NCBI GenBank assembly: GCA_039815145.1
Contig: JBCBZW010000021.1
Coordinates: forward strand, 1 to 61,195
DNA: 61,195 bases
DNA from: Pseudomonadota bacterium
GTDB lineage: Bacteria > Pseudomonadota > Gammaproteobacteria > Steroidobacterales > JBCBZW01
Direction: 5' to 3'
Made by a program: the position numbers and the translations under genes. Below, in pieces: positions 52,664-61,195 of this stretch. Below the pieces are notes generated by a model that had not been told where the DNA came from, searched no databases, and saw nothing but the letters and a program-made list of their open reading frames with translations. Position 1 is the first letter of the stretch, and every line of letters starts with the position of its first letter.

Positions 52664-54423
52664 CCATCGACGACACCCCACCCGTGCCCGGCCGGGGTCA
52701 GCCCAGCCTGGGCCGTCTCTTGCTTTGGCTCGCCTGCGCCTTGCTGCTGCTGCCCGTGCTCAGCGCCCAGGCGCGCGTCGACGTGGCGGTGGATCCACCG
52801 ATCCTGTCTCTCGGTGAAAGCCTGACGGTCACGTTCAGTGCCGACGAGCGGGGGCTGACCGAACCGGATTTCAGCCCCCTCGAGGAGCAGTTCGACATCC
52901 TGCGCACGAACAGCCGGGAGACCTTGCAGATCGTCAACGGGCAGGCGCAGCAGACCAAGGTGTGGCGCTTGACCCTGGTGCCGCGCGAGGAGGGGACGCT
53001 GGAGATCCCCTCGATCGAATTCGGCGGGACCCGCTCCGCCTCGCGCCGCATCACCGTGACCCCCGCGCGCAGCGAACGTCCAGGTGAGGCGGAGGTGTTC
53101 ATCGAGGTGTCGGTGGAGCCGCAGGGCCCCGTGTACGTGCAATCGCAGGTGATGATGACCGTACGTCTGCACTGGGACGAAGCCGTACGCCTCAGCAACG
53201 CCACCCTCGCCAAGCCGAGCAGTCGCGACGGCGACCTGGTGGTCGAAACGGTGGCGGAAGAGCGGTCGGAGAAACGCATCGGCGAGCGGGACTACCGCGT
53301 TTTCGAGCAACGCTACGCGCTCTTCCCCCAGCGCAGCGGGCAGGTGGAGCTGGACCCGATCGTGTTCAGCGCCGACATGCGCCTGTACTACGAGCGCCCG
53401 TCCTTTCGCCGCGTGCAGTCTGAATCAGTGGTGTTGGACGTGTTGCCCGCCAACCCTGGCGGCGCGCGACCCTGGTTGCCGGCGAGTGCGATCACCCTCG
53501 AGCAGTCCTTCCCCGATGCGCAGGACGGCGGTGAACTCGTCGGACGGGTCGGCGAACCGGTGACGAGGGCCGTCACCCTCAACGCCCTCGGCCTGACCTC
53601 CGCCCAATTGCCGGAGGTGCAGATACCGGTGCCTGAGGGGTTCAAGGTCTATCCCGATCAGCCGACCTTCGATCAGCGCGTCGCCCTGGAGGGGATCCTG
53701 GGCGAGCGCGTGGAGCGCTTGGCCATGCTACCGACGGCCGCGGGCGTCTTCGAATTGCCAGCCGTGGAACTCGAATGGTGGGACGTGGCCGCCGACCTAC
53801 CGCGCACGGCGCGCCTCGAGCCCGTGCGCATTCGGGTGCTGCCCGCCGTCGGTGACGGCCAGGGCGGCGATGTGGCCGGAGATGGTGGCGCTGTGACCGC
53901 TGGCGCTAATGGCGCCGATAGCCTTGGCAGCTCACCCCTCACAGGTGGCCCGGCCTCGGTCGGCGTACGCTACGAGCCGGGAATGTGGCCCTGGCTGGCG
54001 CTGATCATGGCCTTCGGGTGGGCGGCCACCGGTGGGTTCTGGTGGCAGAGTCGGCGCGCGCCAGGCGCCGGTGCCGGGGAACAGGCGCCGGAGGTTCGCG
54101 CGGGTAGTGAATCCCTGGCGGCCTCGCTCAAGCGATTACGTGCCGCCGTGCAGGCCGGGGACCCCGGGCAGGTGCGTCTGGCGACGTTGCACTGGGCGCG
54201 AGCCCGTTGGCCGAACCACGGCGTGCGCGACCTGATCGACGTTCGCCGTCTCGGTGGCGAGGCGCTCGCCGACGCCCTGGACGCGATGGACGCCGCGCGC
54301 TACGGCAGCGGCGAGCAGGCCGAGGGGGCTATGCAGCGCCTGCTCGAGCAAGCGGATGCGCTTTCGGCGCGCACGTCGCGGGAAGTCGCGGGAACCGGGC
54401 AGCTCGAGCCGCTCTACCGCTAG
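52657..54423 (+). CDS. batD: BatD-like protein
   Basis: 588-residue exported membrane protein. The signal peptide (LLLWLACALLLLPVLSAQA) is followed by the BatD beta-sandwich region (VDPPILSLGESLTVTFSADERGL...FDILRTNSRETLQIVNGQ) and a single TM at about 440-462 (WPWLALIMAFGWAATGGFWW), with a short cytoplasmic helix-rich tail. It is the last gene of the MoxR-Bat operon and probably anchors the complex in the periplasm. Confidence 0.88.
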   Translation: MVAIDDTPPVPGRGQPSLGRLLLWLACALLLLPVLSAQARVDVAVDPPILSLGESLTVTFSADERGLTEPDFSPLEEQFDILRTNSRETLQIVNGQAQQTKVWRLTLVPREEGTLEIPSIEFGGTRSASRRITVTPARSERPGEAEVFIEVSVEPQGPVYVQSQVMMTVRLHWDEAVRLSNATLAKPSSRDGDLVVETVAEERSEKRIGERDYRVFEQRYALFPQRSGQVELDPIVFSADMRLYYERPSFRRVQSESVVLDVLPANPGGARPWLPASAITLEQSFPDAQDGGELVGRVGEPVTRAVTLNALGLTSAQLPEVQIPVPEGFKVYPDQPTFDQRVALEGILGERVERLAMLPTAAGVFELPAVELEWWDVAADLPRTARLEPVRIRVLPAVGDGQGGDVAGDGGAVTAGANGADSLGSSPLTGGPASVGVRYEPGMWPWLALIMAFGWAATGGFWWQSRRAPGAGAGEQAPEVRAGSESLAASLKRLRAAVQAGDPGQVRLATLHWARARWPNHGVRDLIDVRRLGGEALADALDAMDAARYGSGEQAEGAMQRLLEQADALSARTSREVAGTGQLEPLYR

Positions 54424-54509
54424 CTCAGGATACTAGTGGCCGCCACCCCTGCCGGCCGCACGCGACCAGGCAGGGGCGGGCGACCTCATTCCCTTGCCTT
54501 CCCTTTGGC

Positions 54510-55346
54510 TCAGGGGTTCACGCCGATCGGTGTCTCAGCCACCACGGCGGCCGTGTCCTCGGCGTCGTCGGGATTGCCGTTGTCATCCACATCGCCCGGG
54601 CCCCCACAGGTGGGGTGACCGAAGCCGCTGGCGCTGGCGCCATCCGCATCCAGGTCGAAGATGACGTTGTCGGCCGAGACGCCGTTCGCATCCCCCACGC
54701 CGCCCGGCACGAAGTCCAAGCCCAGCGCATCGCGCGTACGCCAGGCGATGTTGTGGTCGGCGCAGGAGGTGTCACCGCTCACGCCGATGGCCCCGACCAG
54801 CGTGCCCTCTTCGTTGTAGAGCGCCAGGCCGCCGCCGAAGACGTTCACGCCGCCGATGAGCGAACCCACCATCGGGTCCTGCACGGTGCCGTAGTTCACC
54901 ACCTCGGCCGTGTTCAGCCCCAGGGCGCGGGCGCCACCGTAGGCTGTCTGCGGATCGACGGGGTTGGAGAACTGCAGGCCGAAGAGGCTGCCGCCCGGTT
55001 GCGTGGCGGCCCAGAGGTTGGCCGTGGACAGGGCCAGCCCCGGCAAGCTGAAGGCGTTCGCCGTGTTGGCCTTCTGTGCCGAGATGACGCGCGAGCCGGG
55101 CCACTGGTCGCCGCGGTCGGCGCCGCTGCGGGCGACGGCGCAGACGATACCGTCGCGGTCGACGATGCTCGCCCACATGTTGAGATCGAATCCACCGTTC
55201 GGCGTGCCGCTGGTCGGTGCCACCGAGGCCTGCAATGCAGCAGTGAGCGCTGCATGGTCGGGCAGGTCGTCGCAGGCGGCGTGGGCGCCCAGGCTCAGGG
55301 AACCGATCGCCAGTCCGGAGAGAATCGCGGAAATCGACTGTTGCAT
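54510..55346 (-). CDS. Exported HbpS-like protein with acidic Asp-rich tail
   Basis: 278-residue protein. A signal peptide (SISAILSGLAIGSLSLGAHA) is followed by a region of the HbpS/GlcG heme-degrading-like family (VSGDTSCADHNIAWRTRDALGLDF and GGGLALYNEEGTLVGAIGVSG, where HbpS domains have GGxxxxxxGxxxGAIGVSG). The last 50 residues are Asp-rich (GDVDDNGNPDDAED), a possible calcium-binding or dockerin-like end. The preferred ATG at 55346 has GAAGGAAA upstream. Its function is unknown. Confidence 0.72.
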   Translation of the reverse strand: MQQSISAILSGLAIGSLSLGAHAACDDLPDHAALTAALQASVAPTSGTPNGGFDLNMWASIVDRDGIVCAVARSGADRGDQWPGSRVISAQKANTANAFSLPGLALSTANLWAATQPGGSLFGLQFSNPVDPQTAYGGARALGLNTAEVVNYGTVQDPMVGSLIGGVNVFGGGLALYNEEGTLVGAIGVSGDTSCADHNIAWRTRDALGLDFVPGGVGDANGVSADNVIFDLDADGASASGFGHPTCGGPGDVDDNGNPDDAEDTAAVVAETPIGVNP

Positions 55347-55663
55347 CGAGTATTTCCTTCTACTACTTGATTTGATAACAGAACAACGCCGCCGACAGGC
55401 AGCGTGTAGAAGCGATAGCAAACGATCAACACTGCTATCGCCTGAGATTATGTGCCGCATGCGGCAGATTCGTCGCACCCGGTGGGTCATTTGTTTGGCA
55501 TTTGGCTTAGACGGTTTCCACGTTCATCACCACGCGAATTACCACGGTGGGGCCCTATCGTCCGCTGCTCATGCGTTGCTGCGGTGCGAAGCCTGAAGGA
55601 AGCTGATTCGCCGAACACCCGCGCACGCCCTTACGAACACAGGTCGGATAGCGAGGTTGAGCG
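55347..55663. promoter_or_regulatory. Divergent spacer with CCACG iterons and a palindrome
   Basis: This 317-base spacer holds three CCACG direct repeats at 55519-55523, 55531-55535 and 55543-55547, exactly 12 bases apart (just over one helical turn). A perfect palindrome TGCCGCATGCGGCA lies at 55453-55466. It separates the HbpS-like gene (minus) from the homocysteine methyltransferase gene (plus). These are candidate operators; no riboswitch or clear promoter was recognised. Confidence 0.35.
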
Positions 55664-56638
55664 ATGCGCCATCTACGGCAACGATCCGCGGGCCTTCCGC
55701 AGCTCGACGGTGGACTCTTCTTCACCGACGGCGGGCTCGAGACGGACATGATCTTCAATCACGGTCTCGAGCTGCCGGCCTTCGCAGCGCACACGCTGCT
55801 TCAGGACGCGGTCGGCCGCGCAGCCCTCGTGCGCTACTGGCGTGGCTTTCTCGCCCTCGCCCAGCTGACGGGCCACGGGTTCATCCTCGACTGCGCCACC
55901 TGGCGCGCAAGCCGGGCCTGGGCCGATGCGCTTCAGTGCACGCCGGAGCGCCTGGCCGCGGCCAACCGCGAGGCCGTTCACTTCGCGGCGGAGTTGCGGG
56001 ATGAGTTCGCCGCCAACCGAGGCGCCATCGTCCTGAATGGGCTGATCGGCCCCCGCGATGACGCCTACGCGCCCGAGGCGTGGATCGATGCGGAGGACTC
56101 CGCGGCCTACCACAGCGAGCAGATCGGGTGGCTCGCCAGCACGGAGGTGGACATGGTCTCGGCCCTGACCATGACCCACAGCGGGGAGGCGGTGGGCGTC
56201 GTGCGGGCAGCGGCGCGCACGGGGCTGCCCGTGGTCATCTCCTTCACCGTGGAGACGGACGGTTGCTTACCGTCGGGCGAGAGCCTGGCGGAGGCGATCG
56301 GCGAGACGGACGCGCAGACGGACGGGTTTGCGTCCTACTTCATGATCAACTGCGCCCATCCCGAGCATTTCGAAGAGGCCTTGGCCGGGTGTCGCCTCGC
56401 CCGGCGCGTTCGCGGGCTTCGCTGCAACGCCTCGCGCTGTAGCCACGAGGCCCTGGAGCAGGCCACTTCCCTCGACGCGGGTTGCCCCGACGAACTGGCC
56501 GGTGCCTACGCGCGCCTGCGCGGGAGCCATCCCTGGTTGAACGTGTTCGGTGGGTGCTGCGGTACCGACCTTCGCCACATCACCGCCATGACCGGTGTGC
56601 TGGCGCGGGACGAGCAGCCACTCGTGGTGGACGCTTAA
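55664..56638 (+). CDS. Homocysteine S-methyltransferase family protein
   Basis: 324-residue zinc-dependent methyltransferase. The N-terminal FTDGGLETDMIFNHG is the family start, and the zinc cysteines are in NCAHPEHF and FGGCCGTDLRHI. It transfers a methyl group to homocysteine to make methionine, using a donor such as S-methylmethionine. It is shorter than MetH and matches MmuM size. No B12 or SAM riboswitch was seen upstream. Confidence 0.9.
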   Translation: MRHLRQRSAGLPQLDGGLFFTDGGLETDMIFNHGLELPAFAAHTLLQDAVGRAALVRYWRGFLALAQLTGHGFILDCATWRASRAWADALQCTPERLAAANREAVHFAAELRDEFAANRGAIVLNGLIGPRDDAYAPEAWIDAEDSAAYHSEQIGWLASTEVDMVSALTMTHSGEAVGVVRAAARTGLPVVISFTVETDGCLPSGESLAEAIGETDAQTDGFASYFMINCAHPEHFEEALAGCRLARRVRGLRCNASRCSHEALEQATSLDAGCPDELAGAYARLRGSHPWLNVFGGCCGTDLRHITAMTGVLARDEQPLVVDA

Positions 56639-56648
56639 GGATCAGGCC

Positions 56649-57029
56649 CTAGGAGGGCTCGCGGGCGCGCTCGCCGGGTTCAGGGCGGCTCAGCACGTAG
56701 GTGGCACTAGCGCTGAGTACCAGTGCCTGGATCGCGAGCACCGTAGGGGCAACACCTAATGCTAGCGATAGGGCAAAGATGGCCATCATCGAGATGGCCG
56801 CCGTCACCTTGGCACGGCGAGAGATGGCGCCCTCGCGCTGCCAGTCGCGGATAATGGGCCCGAACAGGGCATGCCCCAGGAGCCAGTCGTGGCAACGGCG
56901 CGAGGAGCGCGCGAAGGCGTAGGCGGCGAGCAGGACGAAGGGGGTGGTGGGTAGCAGCGGAAGCACCACGCCCACGGCCCCCAGGGCGAGGGCGCTCAGG
57001 CCGACGGCGAACCAGATCATGCGCATCAT
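56649..57029 (-). CDS. DUF454 (YbaN-like) inner-membrane protein
   Basis: 126-residue protein with three to four TM segments and the DUF454 pattern GAVGVVLPLLPTTPFVLLAAYAFARSSRRCHDWLL. Function is unknown in the family. It converges on the homocysteine methyltransferase gene with a ten-base gap and is 25 bases downstream of the YcbX-like gene on the same strand. Confidence 0.88.
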   Translation of the reverse strand: MMRMIWFAVGLSALALGAVGVVLPLLPTTPFVLLAAYAFARSSRRCHDWLLGHALFGPIIRDWQREGAISRRAKVTAAISMMAIFALSLALGVAPTVLAIQALVLSASATYVLSRPEPGERAREPS

Positions 57030-57054
57030 CGCGAGCGGTCCACCGCAGCGGTGG

Positions 57055-57843
57055 TCACAGCACGTGCACCGGGTCGCCGACGTGCAAGGTGCCGGTGCCT
57101 GCGTAGAGCAGGTTCTGGCCGAAGTAGACCTTGCGATCCTCGGCGCGCCGGTAGGAGGCGAGGGCGCGCAGGAGCTCCGGGTGGCGCTCGCCCGTGCGTT
57201 GGTCGAGGGCGGGCACGGTGCAGCGGTCGCAGGGTTTGGCCACGGTGAGGGTCATCTCGCCGATCCGCAGCTGCTGCCAATCGTCCTCGGCGTGGGCGGC
57301 GCACCCGGCCACCACGAGGTTGGGGCGAAAGCGATCCAGGCCCACGGAGGTGCTGAGGCGAGCGTTCAGCTCATCCAGGGATGCGGCTGACACCAGCAGC
57401 AGGGGATAGCCGTCCGCGAGGCTCACCGTCTCGCCCGCCTTGGCGTAGGCAGGGTTGACCAGCCGCCGCGCATCATCGGGCAGGTACACCAGGCGCAGGG
57501 GGCGATCGAGGCGTGCGCTGAACCATGCTGCCGCCTCGTCATCAGCATCGCAGGCGCCCACCGTGTCGTTCCAGATGGTCACCTCACGTGGCGCCGAGGT
57601 GGGGAACGGGACCTCGAGGATGTCGACGTCGTCGTAGCTCAAGCGCAGCCCCTCGGCCGTCGGCAGAGCCGCCACGCGGGCGAGGCCCGGCAGCTGGCGT
57701 TGGGTGACGAACTGGCCTTCCGGATCGACCAGCATCCAGCGGCGGTCGCCGCTCGGGCCGAAGCGATCCAAGGCCGTGCTGGTCAGGGTGGTGCCGCGAC
57801 CTCCCTTCAGGGGGTAGATGTGTATCGAGGAGAGCGTGTACAT
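57055..57843 (-). CDS. YcbX-like MOSC domain protein
   Basis: 262-residue protein with a MOSC N-terminal beta-barrel (MYTLSSIHIYPLKGGRGTTL) and MOSC domain (about 110-250) with the molybdenum-ligand cysteine in KPCDRCTVPALDQRTG. YcbX-type proteins bind Moco and reduce N-hydroxylated base analogues. The ATG at 57843 is chosen by the conserved N-terminus; the open frame extends to 57990 but holds no conserved sequence. Confidence 0.88.
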   Translation of the reverse strand: MYTLSSIHIYPLKGGRGTTLTSTALDRFGPSGDRRWMLVDPEGQFVTQRQLPGLARVAALPTAEGLRLSYDDVDILEVPFPTSAPREVTIWNDTVGACDADDEAAAWFSARLDRPLRLVYLPDDARRLVNPAYAKAGETVSLADGYPLLLVSAASLDELNARLSTSVGLDRFRPNLVVAGCAAHAEDDWQQLRIGEMTLTVAKPCDRCTVPALDQRTGERHPELLRALASYRRAEDRKVYFGQNLLYAGTGTLHVGDPVHVL

Positions 57844-57977
57844 CGCGCGGTGCGTCGCCTGCGGGGTCTTTGAGGCCAAAGTCCCGGCCACGATACGCCC
57901 CGAGTGTCGAAAAGGCAGGGCCTTGGGTTCGATTTTCGCAGCCAGGGGCGACGGCGCGCCGTCGACGCAGGGCAAAA

Positions 57978-58010
57978 AGAAGGCCCGCAAGCGTCGCTTG
58001 CGAGCCTTCT
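57978..58010 (-). terminator. Intrinsic terminator of the sialidase-repeat gene
   Basis: A 15-base stem with one mismatch (arms 57978-57992 and 57996-58010, loop of three) is followed on the minus strand by TTTTT (complement of 57974-57978). It lies about 60 bases past the stop of the 975-residue protein gene. Confidence 0.85.
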
Positions 58011-58071
58011 CGGTACCGAGGGGTGATCGCTATCGCCAGCGTTCACCCGTTGGCTTCAGGCCCGTGGGCCC

Positions 58072-60999
58072 TTAGTCACAGACGTTCGGCACACCGCTCG
58101 GCCCGGGGGCAGCGCCGACCAGGGAGCGGAACACGCGGAAGTCGAACCCGTTGGTGATGCCATCACCGTTGAAGTCCGTGTCCGCGTTGTCCGTGCCGAA
58201 GTTGTCGCGGAAGATCTGGAAGTCGGCGCCATCGACGAAGCAGCTCTGATTGAAGTCTGCGTCGCAGATGTTGCCGATGCCGTCACCGTCCGTATCGCGC
58301 TGGGTCGGGTTACGGCGCAGGGTGCAGTTGTCCTGATCGTCAGGAATACCGTCCATGTCCGTGTCCGTCGGATCGCCACCGCCTTCGGTGACCGGCGTCA
58401 GGCACCACTCGTTTAGGGTACCCGTGTCCTGACCGGCCGCGTCGGTGACCAGCAGGCGCCAGGTGCCGGAGAGGTCCTGGCCGTCCAGGGCGCTCAGGGG
58501 CGAGTTCGGCGTGAAGCTGCCGTCGATGGTGGGGATGCCCGCCGCACACTCGTCTTCGATCGGCGAGGCCGCTTCGTCGTCGAGGGTGGCCGCGATGTCA
58601 TCACCGCCGCAACCGAAGCCCGTGTCCACCCGTCCCGGACGATCCATCAGCGCGACGCTGATGCCCGAGTCCACGTGGGTCAGCGTGGCGCTCAAGTCGC
58701 CCACGAAGGTGTGGGTGATGTCGAGGAACACGTTGAGGTCCGTGAGCGTGCCACCCTCGGCCACCACCAACTCGTCCGTGACACCGGCCGGGTTGTTGTC
58801 GGGGATGCCTGCGCCCGGCGTCGAGCAGATGAACGCACCGGTGGTGAAGCGGAAGGCGGCGGAGTAGGTGCCGTTACCGCATTCGTTGACTGCGCGCACG
58901 CGCCAGAAGTAAGTGGTGGCGCTCTGCAGGTTGCCTTCGAGGCGGTAGCTGGTGCCCTCCACCGTGGCGGCGAAGTCGACGCTCGCGAAGGTTGGATCGT
59001 CGTCGATCTCGATCTCGTAGGCAGCCGCTTGCGCCACCGCGTTCCAGGTGAACTCCGGTGCCAGGGCCTGGTCACCCGCGCCGTCTCCCGGCATGGACAG
59101 ACCCGGGGCCACCGGTACGTCGTCGAACACGGTGAGGCCGACGCCGATCTCACGATCGTCCGACCCGGTCGCCGAGCCCACGATGGAGAAGCTGACATCG
59201 CCGGCGGGAACGTTGCCAACCGTGACAGACGCCGTGCTGGTGCCGGGCGGGATCACGGGGTTGGTCGAGAAGGTGCCCGTGATGCCGTTCGGCAGATTGG
59301 CGTAGGACAGGGCGACCGGCTCGGAGAAGCCCTGAATCTGAATCACATCGACCGTGATGTCCTGCAGGTCATCAGGCGCGCAGACAGCCTGGGAGAGCGG
59401 GCTGCCGGAGAGGGAGAAGCCAGGGCCGGCACCCACGTTCAGCAGGTTGGCGGCGAAGACGTCTTTCATGTTCGGCGGGCCATCGCGGTTGTCGGTCCAC
59501 ACGCTGATGATGCGCTCGCCGATCACCGTGACACCGTTGTAGTCGCCCCATTCCTGACCGTCCGTGAGGTTGGCGGAGGTCTCACCGGAGACGCGCGTGA
59601 GCTCGTTCCAGGTGACGCCGCCATCCGCGGAGAAGGTGTAGTAGAGGTCGACGCCCGTGCGGTTCTCGGAGTTACGAGTGTCGTAGAACACCACGTGGAC
59701 GGTGCCGTTCTCATCGACCGTCAGCCACTGGTTGTAGCGGTCGACGGTGAGCACGTCGCTGGTGGGGTGCGGGAAGCTCTCGTTCCAGGTGGCACCGCCG
59801 TCGCGGGAGTAGGCCACGTGCACCTGGTTGTTGTTGGCCTGCGGGTTGCTGTCCACCTCCGGGCGGAAGGTGTCCGTCCAGGCCACGTAGATGCTGCCGT
59901 CGAAGGCGCCGCCGGAGCGGTCAGCGTCGGCGGACGCGTAGATCCACGAACGACGGCTCTCCATCGAAGGCACGGGCCAGTCGAAGGAGCCGTTGGTGGT
60001 GGCCACGGTGAACGGCGCGTCGAAGGTCACACCGCCGTCCGTGGACTTCAGCATGATGATCTCGCGCTCGTTGAAGGCACCGTAGAAGTGGTAGACGTTA
60101 CCGGCCGAGTCGGTGGTGACGTCGCTGCCGATGCCGCGCGGCGCGCCAGGGAAGGCCTGGATGTCCCAGGTGGCCCCCTGGTTTTCCGAGCGGGCGAACT
60201 GCATCACGTTACCGTTGTGGTAGGAGATGTAGACGTTGTCCTGGTGCGGCGAGGTGGGGGAGCGGTCGACGTGGAGGAATTCCTTGTCACTGCCCGAGGC
60301 CGTGAGGTCGAAGCGATCGACCCAGGTCTGGCCGGCGTCGAAGGAGCGCCAGAAGGACACCCCGATGGCGCCGCTCAAGGCCGCCACGTAGGCCACGGAG
60401 CCGTCCGCGGACCAGCCGATGGTGGGGTCACAGCAGGTGAAGGGCAGGACGCCCTGGATGGTCCAGGTGTCGCCGCCGTCGCTCGAGAAGTACATCTCCT
60501 GGCCGCCGGCGTTGTTCGAGCCAGCGATCACCTGCATTGGGTTCACGGGGTTGACCTCGACGGTTACCTCGTTCGCACCCAACACCTGGTTTAGCTGCAG
60601 CTCCCCCTCCACCGGTACCGGCACCTTGGGTGCGGGCGGCTGCGCGGCGGTGTTGCTGTTGCGCAGGCCACCGTAGCGCAGCTGGAACAGCGGCACGGCA
60701 GCGCGCGGGTACTGCACCATACCCTTGCGCGGCAGATCCATCTCACGGCGCAGTTCCACGCGGAAGAAGGCCGGGATGGGAATGTTCAGCTCCGCCTCGT
60801 TGTCGGCGAGCAAGGCGAGGTCTTCCAGCGTGAGCTGGTAGTTGCGTTGGTCCCAGGGACCGAACTTCATGAGGTCCGTGTAGCGAACCCGTTGGTCGGC
60901 ACCGAGCTCTTGGCGGATCACAGGGTCCGCGGCGAGCGCCGGCAAGGCGAGTGCGAGGAAGGCGGCGCCGAGCGCAGCCCTTCGAATAGCGTGAAGCAA
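58072..60999 (-). CDS. Large secreted sialidase/BNR-repeat protein with P/Homo B and TSP3-like domains
   Basis: 975-residue exported protein. The signal peptide (RRAALGAAFLALALPALAAD) precedes a BNR/sialidase-like propeller (about 130-540) with repeated SxDGGxTW units, for example FSSDGGDTWT, RDGGATWNE and SADGGVTWNE. A fibronectin-like segment (about 640-720) and a P/Homo B-type domain (about 730-875) follow. The C-terminus has thrombospondin type 3-like Ca2+ motifs (DTDMDGIPDDQDNC, DTDGDGIGNICD) and dockerin-like repeats (DFNGDGITNGFDF). It is probably a surface or secreted adhesin or enzyme; the catalytic role is unknown. Confidence 0.85.
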   Translation of the reverse strand: MLHAIRRAALGAAFLALALPALAADPVIRQELGADQRVRYTDLMKFGPWDQRNYQLTLEDLALLADNEAELNIPIPAFFRVELRREMDLPRKGMVQYPRAAVPLFQLRYGGLRNSNTAAQPPAPKVPVPVEGELQLNQVLGANEVTVEVNPVNPMQVIAGSNNAGGQEMYFSSDGGDTWTIQGVLPFTCCDPTIGWSADGSVAYVAALSGAIGVSFWRSFDAGQTWVDRFDLTASGSDKEFLHVDRSPTSPHQDNVYISYHNGNVMQFARSENQGATWDIQAFPGAPRGIGSDVTTDSAGNVYHFYGAFNEREIIMLKSTDGGVTFDAPFTVATTNGSFDWPVPSMESRRSWIYASADADRSGGAFDGSIYVAWTDTFRPEVDSNPQANNNQVHVAYSRDGGATWNESFPHPTSDVLTVDRYNQWLTVDENGTVHVVFYDTRNSENRTGVDLYYTFSADGGVTWNELTRVSGETSANLTDGQEWGDYNGVTVIGERIISVWTDNRDGPPNMKDVFAANLLNVGAGPGFSLSGSPLSQAVCAPDDLQDITVDVIQIQGFSEPVALSYANLPNGITGTFSTNPVIPPGTSTASVTVGNVPAGDVSFSIVGSATGSDDREIGVGLTVFDDVPVAPGLSMPGDGAGDQALAPEFTWNAVAQAAAYEIEIDDDPTFASVDFAATVEGTSYRLEGNLQSATTYFWRVRAVNECGNGTYSAAFRFTTGAFICSTPGAGIPDNNPAGVTDELVVAEGGTLTDLNVFLDITHTFVGDLSATLTHVDSGISVALMDRPGRVDTGFGCGGDDIAATLDDEAASPIEDECAAGIPTIDGSFTPNSPLSALDGQDLSGTWRLLVTDAAGQDTGTLNEWCLTPVTEGGGDPTDTDMDGIPDDQDNCTLRRNPTQRDTDGDGIGNICDADFNQSCFVDGADFQIFRDNFGTDNADTDFNGDGITNGFDFRVFRSLVGAAPGPSGVPNVCD

Positions 61000-61195
61000 G
61001 ATGGTGACTCCCCCGTCCGGTTCCGTCCGGACTTCCTTTCAAGTTGTTGTATTGGCCGACGATGTACGCGTGGCGAGAGGCCACTACACCGCTAGGCGAT
61101 GGCCAGGGTAGGGGGCCTCCAAGGGGGGTGTCAAACGTCGGCGAGGCATGCCGCAGTGCCACCTTGCCCGCATTGGTCAGATTCGCTCATCGCCA
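61000..61195. other. Upstream region of the sialidase-repeat gene
   Basis: The 196-base stretch to the window edge has no recognisable gene. On the minus strand GGGGGAG precedes the ATG of the large secreted protein by about ten bases, and TTGACA (complement of 61129-61134) could be a -35 element, but no good -10 follows at 16-18 bases. A near-miss to a sigma-54 site at 61146-61161 was rejected on spacing. Confidence 0.3.

Noticed and set aside
58675-60594. A 639-codon plus-strand open frame antisense to the secreted sialidase-repeat protein
   Set aside because: Val/Gly/His/Arg-rich translation with no motif; the opposite strand encodes a signal peptide and repeats.
61146-61161. TGGCACTGCGGCATGC on the minus strand as a sigma-54 promoter for the large secreted protein
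   Set aside because: The GG-to-GC spacing is one base too long, which abolishes sigma-54 recognition in known promoters.

Overview
The window is GC-rich, almost entirely coding bacterial chromosome. The gene content fits a gammaproteobacterium: a CpxP/CpxR/CpxA-like envelope stress operon, a GlrK-QseG-GlrR cluster, an Mla-type lipid transporter, a free HiPIP, NADP-isocitrate dehydrogenase of the E. coli type, a Bat/MoxR operon and a PEP-CTERM protein. The species cannot be named from sequence alone. I saw no tRNA, rRNA, CRISPR array, transposase or phage gene. A 136-bp imperfect palindrome at the left edge looks like a dispersed mobile or repeat element.

Layout. 1-4.3 kb (minus strand): CpxP/Spy-like protein, membrane fatty-acid hydroxylase/sterol desaturase, CpxR-like regulator and CpxA-like kinase in one operon, with a candidate CpxR box upstream; then a PNPOx-family flavoprotein. 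4.4-7.4 kb: DUF885 protein, a Tat-exported HiPIP, a MOSC protein. 7.5-13.4 kb: a c-di-GMP pair, one catalytically dead GGDEF/EAL protein divergent from a large periplasmic-propeller GGDEF-EAL receptor. 13.4-18.7 kb: an NHEJ locus (Ku with a MerR-TPR protein and an esterase, divergent from LigD). 18.8-22.9 kb: lipoprotein, PotA/B/C-like ABC transporter and a sulfotransferase-like protein. 23-26.8 kb: GlrK-QseG-GlrR-type signalling operon. 26.9-28.2 kb: EF-hand mini-protein and PEP-CTERM protein. 28.3-34.7 kb: amidase plus a gliding-type (GldA/F/G, DUF4340) ABC system. 35-37.5 kb: icd with a small upstream gene, divergent from a NarL-type regulator. 37.7-41.2 kb: STAS-MlaE, MlaF, MlaD and an auxiliary lipoprotein. 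41.2-47.2 kb: hydrolases, a membrane-anchored glutaredoxin, a DUF2845 protein, acyltransferase, epimerase and MATE exporter. 47.4-54.4 kb: MoxR-DUF58-DUF4381-BatA-BatB/C-BatD. 54.5-61.2 kb: HbpS-like secreted protein, homocysteine S-methyltransferase, DUF454 protein, YcbX-like MOSC protein and a 975-residue secreted sialidase-repeat protein.

The most notable observation is a run of nucleotide-handling proteins whose catalytic motifs are lost while the reading frame and surrounding operon are intact. The PotA-like ABC ATPase lacks the Walker A lysine, Q-loop Gln, canonical signature, Walker B Asp and H-loop His. The GlrR orthologue lacks the sigma-54-contacting GAFTGA loop and the canonical Walker B DE. 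The GGDEF/EAL protein at 7.5-9.2 kb has neither active site. These may be regulatory pseudoenzymes rather than decaying genes. All function calls come from reading motifs by eye; no database search was possible.
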